Shown here piece by piece: positions 53,171-61,884 of a stretch of 64,000 bases of DNA. Position 1 is the first letter of the stretch. Every line of letters starts with the position of its first letter. The DNA comes from Acetobacteraceae bacterium H6797. Its GTDB lineage: Bacteria > Pseudomonadota > Alphaproteobacteria > Acetobacterales > Acetobacteraceae. The stretch lies in assembly GCA_015223225.1 (NCBI GenBank), contig JADFCQ010000001.1:1079639-1143638 (forward strand), read 5' to 3'. The position numbers were made by a program, and so were the translations under genes. Below the pieces are notes generated by a model. It saw only the letters and a list, made by a program, of their open reading frames with translations. It did not search any database and was not told the DNA's origin.

Positions 53171-54220
53171 ATGTCCCAACCGCTGACCGCCGCCGCGGAT
53201 GCCGCGCCGCGCCCCAACCGCCCCGCCGTCTATGACCGGCTGAGCCCCGCCCAGCTGCGCGAGGCGCTGCGGCGGATGATGCTCGTCCGCCGCTTCGAGG
53301 AAGGTGCCGAGGAGGCCTATATGCGCGGCCTCATCCACGGCACCATGCATCTCTCCATCGGGCAGGAAGCCTCGGCCATCGGCATCTGCACCCCGCTGGA
53401 ACAACGGGATTACATCACCTCCACCCATCGCGGCCACGGCCATTGCATCGGCAAAGGTGCGGAGGTGAAGCGCATGTTCGCCGAGTTCTTCGGCAAGGAA
53501 ACCGGCTATTGCAAGGGCCGGGGCGGCTCGATGCATATCGCGGACCCCGCCATGGGCAATCTCGGCGCCAATGGCATCGTCGGCGGCGGCATTCCCATCG
53601 CGGTCGGCGCGGCCCTTTCGGCCAAGCGGCGCGGCACGGGCTCCGTCGTGGTTTCCTTCTTCGGCGATGGCGCCAATAACGAAGGCGCCTTCCACGAGGC
53701 GCTGAACATGGCCTCGCTCTGGAAGCTGCCGGTCATCTTCGTCTGCGAGAACAACAATTACGGCATGTCGACCTCCATGGCGCGCTCGACATCGGTGCCG
53801 AATGTCGCCGATCGCGCGGCGGCCTATGGCATGCCGGGCGTGATCGTGGACGGCAACCGCTTCGCCGATGTCGCCGAGGCCTCCTTCCAGGCCGTGGAAC
53901 GCGCGCGTCGCGGCGAGGGGCCGACGCTGATCGAAAGCAAGACCTATCGCATCCGCGGCCATTCCCGCAGCGACCGGAACCGTTACCGCACCAAGGAGGA
54001 AATCGAATCCTGGCAGGGGCGCGACCCGATCCGCCTCTTCGAGGAGGAGCTGCTCGAACTCGGCGTGATGCGCAGCGATGACGTCGCCGCGCTCCGCGCC
54101 GAAGTCGAGGCCGAAATCGCCGCCGCCATCGATTTCGCGCGCGAGAGCCCCTCGCCGGATCTCTCCGCCCTGACCCGTGACGTCTATACCCGCGACATCA
54201 TCCCGGAGGCCGCGCGATGA
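53171..54220 (+). CDS. acoA: TPP-dependent dehydrogenase E1 alpha (acetoin/pyruvate type)
   Basis: A 349-residue E1 alpha subunit of the pyruvate/acetoin/branched-chain 2-oxoacid dehydrogenase family. It has [56 protein letters not shown] and the TPP motif [20 protein letters not shown] ending at NNNYG. Length and sequence fit AcoA-like proteins as well as PdhA; the hydrolase-type E2 two genes downstream favours the acetoin class. ATG 53171 is preferred over an upstream in-frame start. Confidence 0.88.
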   Translation: MSQPLTAAADAAPRPNRPAVYDRLSPAQLREALRRMMLVRRFEEGAEEAYMRGLIHGTMHLSIGQEASAIGICTPLEQRDYITSTHRGHGHCIGKGAEVKRMFAEFFGKETGYCKGRGGSMHIADPAMGNLGANGIVGGGIPIAVGAALSAKRRGTGSVVVSFFGDGANNEGAFHEALNMASLWKLPVIFVCENNNYGMSTSMARSTSVPNVADRAAAYGMPGVIVDGNRFADVAEASFQAVERARRGEGPTLIESKTYRIRGHSRSDRNRYRTKEEIESWQGRDPIRLFEEELLELGVMRSDDVAALRAEVEAEIAAAIDFARESPSPDLSALTRDVYTRDIIPEAAR

Positions 54221-55218
54221 GCGAGACCATCGAGCGCGAGCTGAGCTACGCCCAGGCCATTCAGGAAGCCATGGCCATCGCGCTGGAGCAGGACCCGGCG
54301 GTGCTGCTCATGGGCGAAGACATCGGCGTCTATGGCGGCGCCTTTCAGGTGACGGGCGATCTCGTGCACCGCTTCGGCGAAGATCGGGTGATGGACACGC
54401 CGATCAGCGAGCTGGGCGGCGCGGGTGTGGCCGTCGGCGCGGCGCTGACGGGGCTGAAGCCGATCTTCGAGTTCCAGTTCTCGGATTTCGCCACGCTGGC
54501 GATGGAGCAGATCGTCAATCAGGCGGCGAAGCTGCGCTATATGCTGGGCGGCAATGTCTCCGTGCCGCTGGTCATGCGCTTTCCCGCCGGCTCCGGTACG
54601 GGTGCGGCCGCCCAGCACAGCCAGAGCCTCGAAGCCTGGCTCGCGCATGTGCCGGGGCTGAAGGTGCTGCAGCCCTCGACGCCGCATGATGCCAAGGGCC
54701 TGCTGCTAGCGGCGGTCGAAGATCCCGATCCTGTCATGATCTTCGAGCATAAGCTGCTCTACAAGATGAAGGGCCCGGTGCCGGAAGGGCATTACACCGT
54801 GCCGATCGGCCGCGCCGCCATCCGCCGCCCGGGGCGGGACCTCACCATCGTCGCGACCTCCATCATGGTGCATCGCGCGCTGGAGGCCGCCGCCACGCTG
54901 GCCGAGGAAGGCATCGAGGCGGAGGTGATCGATCTGCGCTCGCTCCGACCGATGGATACGCCGACTCTGGTCGAGAGCGTAAAGCGCACGCATCGGCTCC
55001 TCTGCGTCTATGAAGGCGTGCGCACGCTCGGCATCGGGGCCGAGGTGAGTGCCGCCATCGCGGAGAGCGAGGCTTTCGACTATCTCGACGCGCCCATCAT
55101 CCGGCTGGGCGGCGCCGAGGCGCCCCTGCCCTATAACCCCGACCTGGAGAAAGCGGCGGTGCCGCAGGTGCCGGGCATCATCGCCGCCGCCCGCCGCCTG
55201 GCGCGCGGGGAGGCCTGA
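54217..55218 (+). CDS. acoB: TPP-dependent dehydrogenase E1 beta (acetoin/pyruvate type)
   Basis: A 333-residue E1 beta that completes the alpha2beta2 enzyme. It has [80 protein letters not shown] and [17 protein letters not shown]. Its ATG overlaps the stop of the alpha gene, so stoichiometric synthesis is expected. Confidence 0.9.
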   Translation: MSETIERELSYAQAIQEAMAIALEQDPAVLLMGEDIGVYGGAFQVTGDLVHRFGEDRVMDTPISELGGAGVAVGAALTGLKPIFEFQFSDFATLAMEQIVNQAAKLRYMLGGNVSVPLVMRFPAGSGTGAAAQHSQSLEAWLAHVPGLKVLQPSTPHDAKGLLLAAVEDPDPVMIFEHKLLYKMKGPVPEGHYTVPIGRAAIRRPGRDLTIVATSIMVHRALEAAATLAEEGIEAEVIDLRSLRPMDTPTLVESVKRTHRLLCVYEGVRTLGIGAEVSAAIAESEAFDYLDAPIIRLGGAEAPLPYNPDLEKAAVPQVPGIIAAARRLARGEA

Positions 55219-55220
55219 TC

Positions 55221-56600
55221 ATGGCGACCGAGATCATCTTGCCGCGCGTCGATATGGACATGGCCACGGGCCGCGTCGGCGCCTGGCATGTGAGCGATGG
55301 CGAGACGGTCGAGAAGGGCCAGCCGCTCTTCGAAATCGAGACCGACAAGGCCGCGATGGAGATCGAGGCCCCGGCCTCCGGCACGCTGCGCATCACCGAC
55401 CCGCGCACGGGCGTCGAGATGCCCGTGGGCGGGCTGCTGGCCTGGATTCTCGCGCCCGGCGAGGCCCTGCCCGAAGCGGTAGCCCAGGAGGCCGCGCGCT
55501 CGCCGTCTGAGACACAGGCCGCCACTACCGGGACCGCGGCCGCGCAGGGGCCCTCCGAGGCACCCAAGGCGCCCGCCGAACCGGTGGCTGTGCAGAACGC
55601 CGCACCGGCCCTGGCAGGAGCCTCGACGGCCATTGCCGATAACAACGACACGCCTCGCGCCACGCCCTTCGCCCGCCGCCTCGCCGAACAGGCCGGGATC
55701 GACCTCAACGAGATCGCGGGCAGCGGCCCGCGCGGGCGCATCCAGGCCCGCGACGTGCAGGAGGCAGCGCCCGCGAAGGCACCCGAGACGCGCGGCCCGG
55801 CGCTCCACACGCCCACGCCCCTCTCCGGCGCGGCCCAACGCGCCTGGCTCCGGCGCGGCAATGGCACGCCGAGCCTGCTCGTGCACGGCTTCGGCGCCGA
55901 TCTCTCCTCCTGGCGCCCGCTGCTCGCGGCGGCGGGCGAGGCCGGGCCGGTGCTGGCGGTCGATCTGCCCGGTCACGGCCGCTCTCCCCTTGAAAGCGAG
56001 CCGGGGCTCGAGGCCCTGGCCGATGCCGTCGAAGCCGCCGCGCTGGCCGAGGGGCTCGACACGGTGCATCTCGCCGGTCATTCGCTCGGCGGTGCCGTCG
56101 CCACGCTGCTCGCCGCGCGCGGCCGCATCGGCATCCGCTCTTTGTTGCTGATCGCCCCCGCAGGATTGGGCCCGGCGATGAACCCCGATTTCGTCGCGGG
56201 CTTCCTGCGCGCCGAAGGCGTCGCAAGCCTCGAACCCTGGCTGCGACTGCTCTTCGCGCGGCCCGCCGCCCTGCCCGCCAGCCTCGCGGCGGCGACCTTG
56301 CGCCAGCGCCGCGAGAATCCCGCCATGGTCGAGTCGCAGCGCCGCCTCGCGGCGGCCCTGCTGCCCGACGGCACCCAGGCGGTGGATATCCGCCCGCTTC
56401 TAGCCTCGCTGTCCATGCCCGTGAAACTCATCCAGGGCCTGGAAGATCACATCCTGCCCTGGCGGCAGGTGCTGGGCCTGCCGGGAACGCTGGCCCTGCA
56501 TCTTTTCGCCGATACGGGGCACATGCCACAATCGGAACAGCCCCAGGCCGTGGCGCGGCTCTGGGCTGAACTGCGCCGCGCCGGGACTGACTTGCACTAA
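55221..56600 (+). CDS. acoC: AcoC-like E2: lipoyl domain, subunit-binding domain and alpha/beta hydrolase
   Basis: A 459-residue protein with three parts. Residues 1-80 are a lipoyl domain with the lipoylated lysine Lys43 in [12 protein letters not shown]. Residues 146-180 are a peripheral subunit-binding domain ([31 protein letters not shown]). Residues 210-455 are an alpha/beta hydrolase with nucleophile Ser288 in GHSLGG, Asp409 in GLEDHILP and His434 in [10 protein letters not shown]. The normal CAT acyltransferase domain with its HxxxDG motif is absent. This is the arrangement of Pseudomonas-type AcoC in acetoin cleavage, here with an added subunit-binding domain. No E3 gene is nearby, so a housekeeping dihydrolipoamide dehydrogenase must serve. 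Confidence 0.88.
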   Translation: MATEIILPRVDMDMATGRVGAWHVSDGETVEKGQPLFEIETDKAAMEIEAPASGTLRITDPRTGVEMPVGGLLAWILAPGEALPEAVAQEAARSPSETQAATTGTAAAQGPSEAPKAPAEPVAVQNAAPALAGASTAIADNNDTPRATPFARRLAEQAGIDLNEIAGSGPRGRIQARDVQEAAPAKAPETRGPALHTPTPLSGAAQRAWLRRGNGTPSLLVHGFGADLSSWRPLLAAAGEAGPVLAVDLPGHGRSPLESEPGLEALADAVEAAALAEGLDTVHLAGHSLGGAVATLLAARGRIGIRSLLLIAPAGLGPAMNPDFVAGFLRAEGVASLEPWLRLLFARPAALPASLAAATLRQRRENPAMVESQRRLAAALLPDGTQAVDIRPLLASLSMPVKLIQGLEDHILPWRQVLGLPGTLALHLFADTGHMPQSEQPQAVARLWAELRRAGTDLH

Positions 56601-56723
56601 CCGATCGGCGGAAAGCCGATCCGCGGCGGCCATCATGCCGCCGCCAATGACCATAAGCCGCCCAAGGCGGCAACGTCCAAGAAGCCGGATGCGCGGCCGC
56701 CGCCGCGCGTCGAGGAGGAAGCG

Positions 56724-58151
56724 ATGGATTCGATCCTGGTCGTACTCAAGAGCGTCGTCGATACGCTGGGGCCGACGGTGCTGTTGCCTTTCATCATCGC
56801 CATCATCGCGCTGGTGCTGGGCGTGAAGCCGGGCCGCGCCTTCCGCGCGGGCCTGACCATCGGCGTCGCCTTCATCGGCATCAACCTGGTGCTCGGGCTG
56901 ATGCTCACCAGCCTTGGCGAGGTGGCGCAGGCTATCGTCAAGAACACGGGCATGCAGCGCGACATCGTCGATGTCGGCTGGCCCTCGGCGGCGGCCATCG
57001 CCTTCGGCTCCTCGGTGGGGCTCTGGGTGATTCCCATCGGCATCGCCGTCAATCTCGTCATGTTGCTCACGCGCATGACGCGCACGCTCAATGTCGACGT
57101 CTGGAACTTCTGGCATTTCGCCTTCGTCGGCTCGCTCACCGTGGCCGCGACGGATAGCCTGGTCTACGGGCTGATCGCGGCGGCGCTCATGGCCGCGCTC
57201 TCGCTGATCCTCGCCGATTGGACGGCCAAGGGCGTGCAGCAGTTCTACGGCGTGCCGGGCGTCTCGGTGCCGCATCTCGCCTCGGCGCAGATCGTGCCCA
57301 TCGCCATCGTGCTGAACTGGGTGATGGACCGCATCCCCGGCTTCAACCGCCTGCATCTCGACACCGACAGCATCCAGAAGCGCCTCGGCGTGCTGGGCGA
57401 GCCGATGGTGCTGGGCGCGGTGCTGGGCCTCATCCTCGGCCTCGTCGCCTTCCACAATGATGGCGATGCGGGCGTGGTGATCTCGAAATCGCTGAAGGTC
57501 GCGATGAACCTTGCCGCCGTCATGCTGATCCTGCCGCGCATGGTGAAGATTCTGATGGAAGGGCTCATCCCCATCTCCGACGCGGCACGGGATTTCGTGC
57601 AGAAGCGCGCTGGCGACAGGGAACTTCACGTGGGGCTCGATTCCGCCATCCTCATCGGCCATCCGGCGGCCATCGCCAGTTCGCTCGTGCTGGTGCCCAT
57701 CGCGATCCTGCTGTCGATCGTGCTGCCGAGCAACCGCATCATCCTCTTCGCCGACCTGGCGGTGATCCCCTTCCTCGTCGCCATGTGCGCGCCGATCGTG
57801 CGGGGCAATGTGCTGCGCATGATCGTCATCGGCACCGTCACGCTGGCCATCGGCTTCTATGTGGGCAATGCGCTGGCGCCGCTCATGACGGGCGCGGCCA
57901 AAGCCGCGGGCTTCGCCATCCCGGCCAGCGCCAATCTCATCACCAGCGTCGTGGACGGCTTCCTCTACGTGCCCTGGCTGCTGATCGTGGCCGTGACGGG
58001 CCTGGGCATCCTCGGCCTGGCCATCGTCGCCGCCGTCATCGCCGCCCTCGGCCTCGGCCTGCGCGCCGCACCCGAGGCGTGGGACCGCGCGGCCGGCGCC
58101 GCGCCGGAGGAGCCGGCGCCGCTGCCCAACCGCCCCGTGGCGGCGGAGTGA
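56724..58151 (+). CDS. gatC: PTS galactitol-type IIC component
   Basis: A 475-residue membrane protein of the EIIC-GAT family with about ten hydrophobic segments. Landmarks are SVVDTLGPTVLLPFIIAIIA, RDIVDVGWPSAAAIAFGSSV, VDVWNFWHFAFVGSLT, RLHLDTDSIQKRLGVLGEPM and LPSNRIILFADLAVIPF. Length is near that of GatC (~451). A GAGGAGG site precedes the ATG. Two perfect hairpins lie in the gap after the E2 gene (56603-56621 and 56623-56644), a possible processing or expression-tuning point between the E1/E2 and PTS genes. Confidence 0.92.
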   Translation: MDSILVVLKSVVDTLGPTVLLPFIIAIIALVLGVKPGRAFRAGLTIGVAFIGINLVLGLMLTSLGEVAQAIVKNTGMQRDIVDVGWPSAAAIAFGSSVGLWVIPIGIAVNLVMLLTRMTRTLNVDVWNFWHFAFVGSLTVAATDSLVYGLIAAALMAALSLILADWTAKGVQQFYGVPGVSVPHLASAQIVPIAIVLNWVMDRIPGFNRLHLDTDSIQKRLGVLGEPMVLGAVLGLILGLVAFHNDGDAGVVISKSLKVAMNLAAVMLILPRMVKILMEGLIPISDAARDFVQKRAGDRELHVGLDSAILIGHPAAIASSLVLVPIAILLSIVLPSNRIILFADLAVIPFLVAMCAPIVRGNVLRMIVIGTVTLAIGFYVGNALAPLMTGAAKAAGFAIPASANLITSVVDGFLYVPWLLIVAVTGLGILGLAIVAAVIAALGLGLRAAPEAWDRAAGAAPEEPAPLPNRPVAAE

Positions 58152-58156
58152 CGGCG

Positions 58157-58642
58157 ATGGCCTTCGATCTTCTCCAGGTTCTCGAGAGCCGCGCCGTCTG
58201 CCTCGATGTCGAGGCGGCCGACGCGGATGAGGTGATCGGCATTCTCGCCGCGCGTCTTCAGGCCCTCGGCGCGGTGCTGCCGAGCTACGGCCCGGCGGTG
58301 CAGGAGCGCGAGCGTCTGATGCCCACCGGCCTGCCGCTGGGCGAGATCAACGTGGCGGTGCCGCATACCGATGCGCATCACGTCCTCCGCCCCGCCGTGG
58401 CCCTGGCGGTGTTGCGCCAGCCCGTCGCCTTCGGCAGCATGGATGATCCCGACGAGCGGCTGCCCGTGCGCATCGTTCTGGCCCTCGCGCTGAACGACAA
58501 GCACGCGCAGATCGAGATGTTGCAGACCGTGGCGGGCATGATCCAGACGCCGGCGCTGCTGCGCTCGCTGCTGGACGCGCCCGACATTCCCGCCGCCCTC
58601 GCGCTGCTGCGGGCCCTGAGCAAGGATAACGTGCATGGCTAG
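58157..58642 (+). CDS. gatA: PTS IIA component, fructose/galactitol type
   Basis: A 161-residue PTS_EIIA type 2 protein. The phospho-histidine is His70 in INVAVPHTDAHHV. The C-terminal half has VRIVLALALNDKHAQIEMLQ. ATG 58157 is six bases after the gatC stop; a GTG at 58148 overlapping that stop is an alternative. With IIC and IIB it makes a complete galactitol-type EII. The glucitol-type IIA is on the other operon. Confidence 0.9.
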   Translation: MAFDLLQVLESRAVCLDVEAADADEVIGILAARLQALGAVLPSYGPAVQERERLMPTGLPLGEINVAVPHTDAHHVLRPAVALAVLRQPVAFGSMDDPDERLPVRIVLALALNDKHAQIEMLQTVAGMIQTPALLRSLLDAPDIPAALALLRALSKDNVHG

Positions 58643-58922
58643 GTCCAAGACCATCCTCGTGGCATGCGGCACCGCCGTCGCCACCTCCACCGTCGTCGCC
58701 GTCGCGATCGAGGAGACGATGAAGGAGCGCGGCATCCCCGTGCAGATCCGCCAATGCAAGGCAACGGAACTGCCTGGCCTGATCGCGGATGCCGATCTGG
58801 TGGTCTCGACCACGCCCGTCCCGGCCGATCTGGGCAAGCCCGTGGTCAAGGGCCTGCCCTTCCTCACCGGCATCGGCAAGGCCCAGGCGCTGGACGAGAT
58901 CGAGCGCCTGCTCAAGGCCTGA
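58635..58922 (+). CDS. gatB: PTS IIB component, galactitol type
   Basis: A 95-residue IIB with the phospho-cysteine Cys11 in ILVACGTAVATST, followed by MKERGIPVQIRQCKATELPG and a short helical end. The length equals that of E. coli GatB (94). Its ATG overlaps the end of the IIA gene. It is the last structural gene before a large hairpin and the regulator. Confidence 0.92.
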   Translation: MARSKTILVACGTAVATSTVVAVAIEETMKERGIPVQIRQCKATELPGLIADADLVVSTTPVPADLGKPVVKGLPFLTGIGKAQALDEIERLLKA

Positions 58923-58930
58923 GACGCGGC

Positions 58931-58982
58931 CTCACCGCCTGGCCCCCAGCTTCGGGCCCAGCTTGCCCGGCCGGGCGGTGAG
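58931..58982 (+). terminator. Long stem-loop between the PTS genes and the SorC regulator
   Basis: CTCACCGCC (58931-58939) and GGCGGTGAG (58974-58982) form a perfect 9-bp closing stem around a GC-rich internal part that can form further GGGC/GCCC pairs. It is followed by CCCTTATCATTCC. It may end or attenuate transcription into the regulator gene. Confidence 0.55.
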
Positions 58983-59040
58983 CCCTTATCATTCCGGCCC
59001 GCCCGGCCTTCTCGCCCGGTCGATCGCGTAAGGAAAAAGC

Positions 59041-60057
59041 TTGGCCAGATCCGGCACGCCCTCCCCTGCCCCCACGCCCTCGGCGGCCCCCGCCGGGCGG
59101 CGCTCCGCCCGCCTCCGCCTCCGGGCCGCCTGGATGTATTATGTGGAGGACATGACCCAGACCGCGATTGCCGAGGCCCTCGGCATCGGCCGCGTCACCG
59201 TGGTCCGCATGCTGGCCGATGCGCGGGAACTGGGCGAGGTGAAGATCAGCCTCAGCCGCGAAATCGCCCAGCTCCGCCATAGCGAGATCGCGCTCGAGCA
59301 GCGCTTCGGCCTGCGCGAGGCCGTGGTGGCGCCCATGGTCTCCCGTGCCGATGCCGACCCGCTGGCGGTGATCGGCGCCGCCACGGGCGAATATCTCTCG
59401 GGCTTCATGGCGCCCGACATGAAGATCGGCGTCGGCTGGGGCAGGACGCTGCTGCATTCGCTGAACTTTATCGACGACAAGCCGTTGGCCAATCTCTCCA
59501 TCGTCTCGCTGCTCGGCGGCGTCTCGGCGGTGCGGAAGTTCAACCCGGCCGAATTCGCCTGGCAATTCGCGCGGCTGCTGAATGCAAGCTGCTACCTCAT
59601 CTCCGCCCCCGCCCTGGTCGATAGCGTGGAGACGAAGCGCGCGCTGATCGAGCGCTGCGGCATCGGCCCCGCTTTCCATATGGCCGACTCGCTCGATGCC
59701 GCGCTGATCAGCGTGGGCAGCATGGGGACGGAGGCGAATTCCTCCCTCTTCGGCCATTTCTCCGATGCCGACAGGCAGTCGCTGCTGGCGGCGGGCGCGG
59801 TGGGCAATGTGCTCTACAATTTCTACGACGCTTCGGGCCGGCTGGTGGATCATCCGCTCAACCAGCGCGTCATGAGCGCGCCCATCGAGGCCCTGCGGCG
59901 CACGCCGCATCGCATCCTCGCCTCGGGCGGGCCGGAGAAGATCGAGGCGCTGCTCGGTGCCCTCTCGCTACTGCGGCCGACGGTGCTGATCACCGATGAG
60001 GTCACCGCCGCGACGCTGCTGGAGCAATCGGCGAATATGCCGAATTTCCCGCCGTGA
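59041..60057 (+). CDS. SorC/DeoR-type sugar-binding transcriptional regulator
   Basis: A 338-residue regulator starting at TTG 59041 behind GTAAGGA. The N-terminal HTH has LRLRAAWMYYVEDMTQTAIA and LGIGRVTVVRMLADARELGE (about residues 20-65). The large effector domain is SorC-type (KIGVGWGRTLLHSLNFIDDK, ISVGSMGTEANSSLFG, LVDHPLNQRVMSAPIEALRR, ILASGGPEKIEALLGAL), which senses phosphorylated sugars in known members. It follows the gatCAB genes and is the natural candidate for the paired operators at 50968 and 51723. Confidence 0.92.
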   Translation: MARSGTPSPAPTPSAAPAGRRSARLRLRAAWMYYVEDMTQTAIAEALGIGRVTVVRMLADARELGEVKISLSREIAQLRHSEIALEQRFGLREAVVAPMVSRADADPLAVIGAATGEYLSGFMAPDMKIGVGWGRTLLHSLNFIDDKPLANLSIVSLLGGVSAVRKFNPAEFAWQFARLLNASCYLISAPALVDSVETKRALIERCGIGPAFHMADSLDAALISVGSMGTEANSSLFGHFSDADRQSLLAAGAVGNVLYNFYDASGRLVDHPLNQRVMSAPIEALRRTPHRILASGGPEKIEALLGALSLLRPTVLITDEVTAATLLEQSANMPNFPP

Positions 60058-60059
60058 GC

Positions 60060-60419
60060 ATGAACGCTCCGGCGCTCGCCCTACTGCTGCTCGCGACGGT
60101 CGCCAGCCAGGCGCAGGGCGCCGAGCGGGACTGGATCATGAGCGGTGCGGAACTGGCCGAGGCGCTACAAGGCAAGGCGGGCCAGGGCGTGTCGGGTGAG
60201 GAAGGCCGCCGCCTCTCCAGCGCCCGCGCCCATGCCTATATCGCCGGCGTCGCCGATGCGGCGGGCGGCCGGGGCTGGTGCAGCGCCGGCTCCGTGCCGC
60301 CGCACGAGTTGGCGGACCGCGTCCATACCTATCTTGTCGATCTGCCGCCGAGCCGCCTGAGCGAAAGCGCCGCCCGTCTCGTGATGGAGGCACTGGGGAA
60401 GAGCTTCCCCTGCCGATAG
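60060..60419 (+). CDS. Rap1a/Tai-like small secreted protein
   Basis: A 119-residue protein with a signal peptide (LALLLLATVASQAQGAERDW). The mature part has the Rap1a/Tai layout: an early MSGAELAEALQG, AHAYIAGVADAAGGRGWC with a cysteine, a helical YLVDLPPSRLSESAARLVME and the terminal SFPC. The two cysteines probably form the family disulfide. Rap1a proteins are immunity factors for Ssp1-type type VI effectors, but most family members are orphans; no effector is nearby here. A GTG at 60054 overlapping the regulator's stop is an alternative start. Confidence 0.65.
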   Translation: MNAPALALLLLATVASQAQGAERDWIMSGAELAEALQGKAGQGVSGEEGRRLSSARAHAYIAGVADAAGGRGWCSAGSVPPHELADRVHTYLVDLPPSRLSESAARLVMEALGKSFPCR

Positions 60420-60432
60420 CCGGGCGCCGCTG

Positions 60433-60837
60433 CTAGGCCAGCGCCTCGTCCTTCGCGCCCTGCGCGGCCTCGCGCAGCGCCTGCACCACTTCGGGGATCT
60501 TATAGGGCTTGGGGAAGAAGCGTGTGCCCGCCGGCAGTTCCACCTCGCGGGCCTGATGCCAGCCCGAGGTCACCATCAGGGTGATCTCCGGCCAGCGCCG
60601 CTTGATCTCCGTCGCCAGGCTCTGGCCTTCCAGCCAGTTCGGCATGTCGAGGTCGGTCAGGACGATCCCGATATCCTGGCGGCTTTCCAGGATGGTCAGC
60701 GCCTGGGCGACATCGGCCGCCGCCAGGGCATCCATCCCGGCCTCCTGCGCCACGCTGATGGCCATATGGCGCTGCAGCGCCTCATCCTCGACGACGAGGA
60801 CGACGGTGCGGGGCGTCTGACGGGAAGTAGCGGACAT
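60433..60837 (-). CDS. Single-domain response regulator
   Basis: A 134-residue CheY-like receiver from ATG 60837. It has the acidic pocket VVEDE (residues 15-19), the phospho-acceptor aspartate in IGIVLTDLDMPNWL (about residue 62), the threonine/serine switch in LMVTSGW and the lysine in FFPKPY (about 110). There is no output domain, so it acts by protein contact. No histidine kinase is adjacent. It converges on the Rap1a-like gene. Confidence 0.9.
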   Translation of the reverse strand: MSATSRQTPRTVVLVVEDEALQRHMAISVAQEAGMDALAAADVAQALTILESRQDIGIVLTDLDMPNWLEGQSLATEIKRRWPEITLMVTSGWHQAREVELPAGTRFFPKPYKIPEVVQALREAAQGAKDEALA

Positions 60838-61167
60838 GGGGGACGGTCCCGGTCTTATCGATGTGCCGGCGAAGCGGGCGCGGGGGCTGCGGCATTCCCC
60901 CTCCCGGCGCACGCGAGCCGGGCGGGCGCAAATGGTTAACCAGTCACAGGCCCAGAGGTTGCGCACGCCCCCCGCATCGCACCGCACATCGCGCCGCGCC
61001 TTTGCCGGCCGCCGGTGCCGTAGCGCCTCGACCAGCAGCGAAAAGGCCGGGGAAGCCCGGCGGCGGCGCGGGGAACATGAGGCGGCCCCGGAAGGAGCAT
61101 CGATCCTCCATGACGCGCACAGCCCGGCCGGGGCATGATGGGCGGGAAGAAAACGCCAGAGGTCACC
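60838..61167. other. Gene-free region between response regulator and cupin gene
   Basis: About 330 bases between divergent genes. I see no credible gene. The palindromic GGTTAACC at about 60932-60939 is the only short motif that stands out; promoters for both directions are expected here but were not identified. Confidence 0.4.
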
Positions 61168-61563
61168 ATGGACATCATCCGCTGCGGTTCCCGGCCCTCG
61201 ATGAAGGGCCCGCCGGACTGGTTTACCGGCACCGTCCGCATCGACCCGCTTTTCGATGCCGGGGACCCCGCCCGGGTGGCGGGCGCTGCCGTCACCTTCG
61301 AGCCCGGCGCGCGCACCGCCTGGCATACCCATCCGCTCGGCCAGACCATCATCGTGACCTCCGGCCTCGGCCGGGCGCAGCGCGAGGGCGGCCCGATCGA
61401 GGAGATCCGCCCCGGCGACGTCGTCTGGTTCCCGCCCGGCGAGAAGCACTGGCACGGCGCCTCCCCCAGCACGGCCATGACGCATATCGCCGTGCAGGAG
61501 AAGCTCAATGGCAAGAATGTCGACTGGCTCGAACATGTCAGCGACGCGCAATATGCCGGCTGA
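61168..61563 (+). CDS. Cupin protein resembling Mn-dependent hydroxynitrile lyases
   Basis: A 131-residue single-domain cupin. It opens [20 protein letters not shown] and carries [18 protein letters not shown] and [13 protein letters not shown]. The metal ligands of the Granulicella enzyme GtHNL (His53, His55, Gln59, His94) and its nearby His96 and His106 fall at the same residue numbers here. GtHNL makes and cleaves cyanohydrins such as mandelonitrile; the natural role of this cupin group is unknown. An AGAGG site precedes the ATG. It is followed by a tautomerase and faces a ThDP decarboxylase-like gene. Confidence 0.82.
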   Translation: MDIIRCGSRPSMKGPPDWFTGTVRIDPLFDAGDPARVAGAAVTFEPGARTAWHTHPLGQTIIVTSGLGRAQREGGPIEEIRPGDVVWFPPGEKHWHGASPSTAMTHIAVQEKLNGKNVDWLEHVSDAQYAG

Positions 61564-61653
61564 TGGGAGGGGCTGGGGGCTATGCCCGCCCGGACGGCGT
61601 GATAGCGTGGTGGCACCGCTATCGGCCCATCGCCATAGGAAGGATCGGCGCCC

Positions 61654-61872
61654 ATGCCGCATGTGATCGTGAAGATGTTCCCCGGCCGCACGGAGGAGCA
61701 GAAGCAGCTGCTCACCGCGGAAATCACCAAGGCGGTGATGACGGCGCTGGGCAGCCCGGACAAGGCCGTCTCCGTCGCCATCGAGGACGTGGCGAAGGAG
61801 GACTGGAACGAGGCCGTCTACAAGCCCGACATCGCCGCCCGGCCCGAGATTATCTACAAGCAGCCGGGCTAG
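61654..61872 (+). CDS. 4-oxalocrotonate tautomerase family protein
   Basis: A 72-residue protein with the catalytic Pro directly after the start methionine (MPHVIVKMFPGRTEEQKQLL) and the C-terminal VAIEDVAKEDWNEAVYKPDI. The family converts dienols to enones in aromatic degradation, and some members act on other 2-oxo acids. It is 90 bases downstream of the cupin gene on the same strand and converges with the ThDP enzyme gene. Confidence 0.88.
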   Translation: MPHVIVKMFPGRTEEQKQLLTAEITKAVMTALGSPDKAVSVAIEDVAKEDWNEAVYKPDIAARPEIIYKQPG

Positions 61873-61884
61873 GAGCGCCCCCGC

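Noticed and set aside
56635..56723. Small gene before gatC
   Set aside because: An arginine/proline-rich frame shift-overlapping gatC with no ribosome site; hairpins in this gap explain the sequence better.
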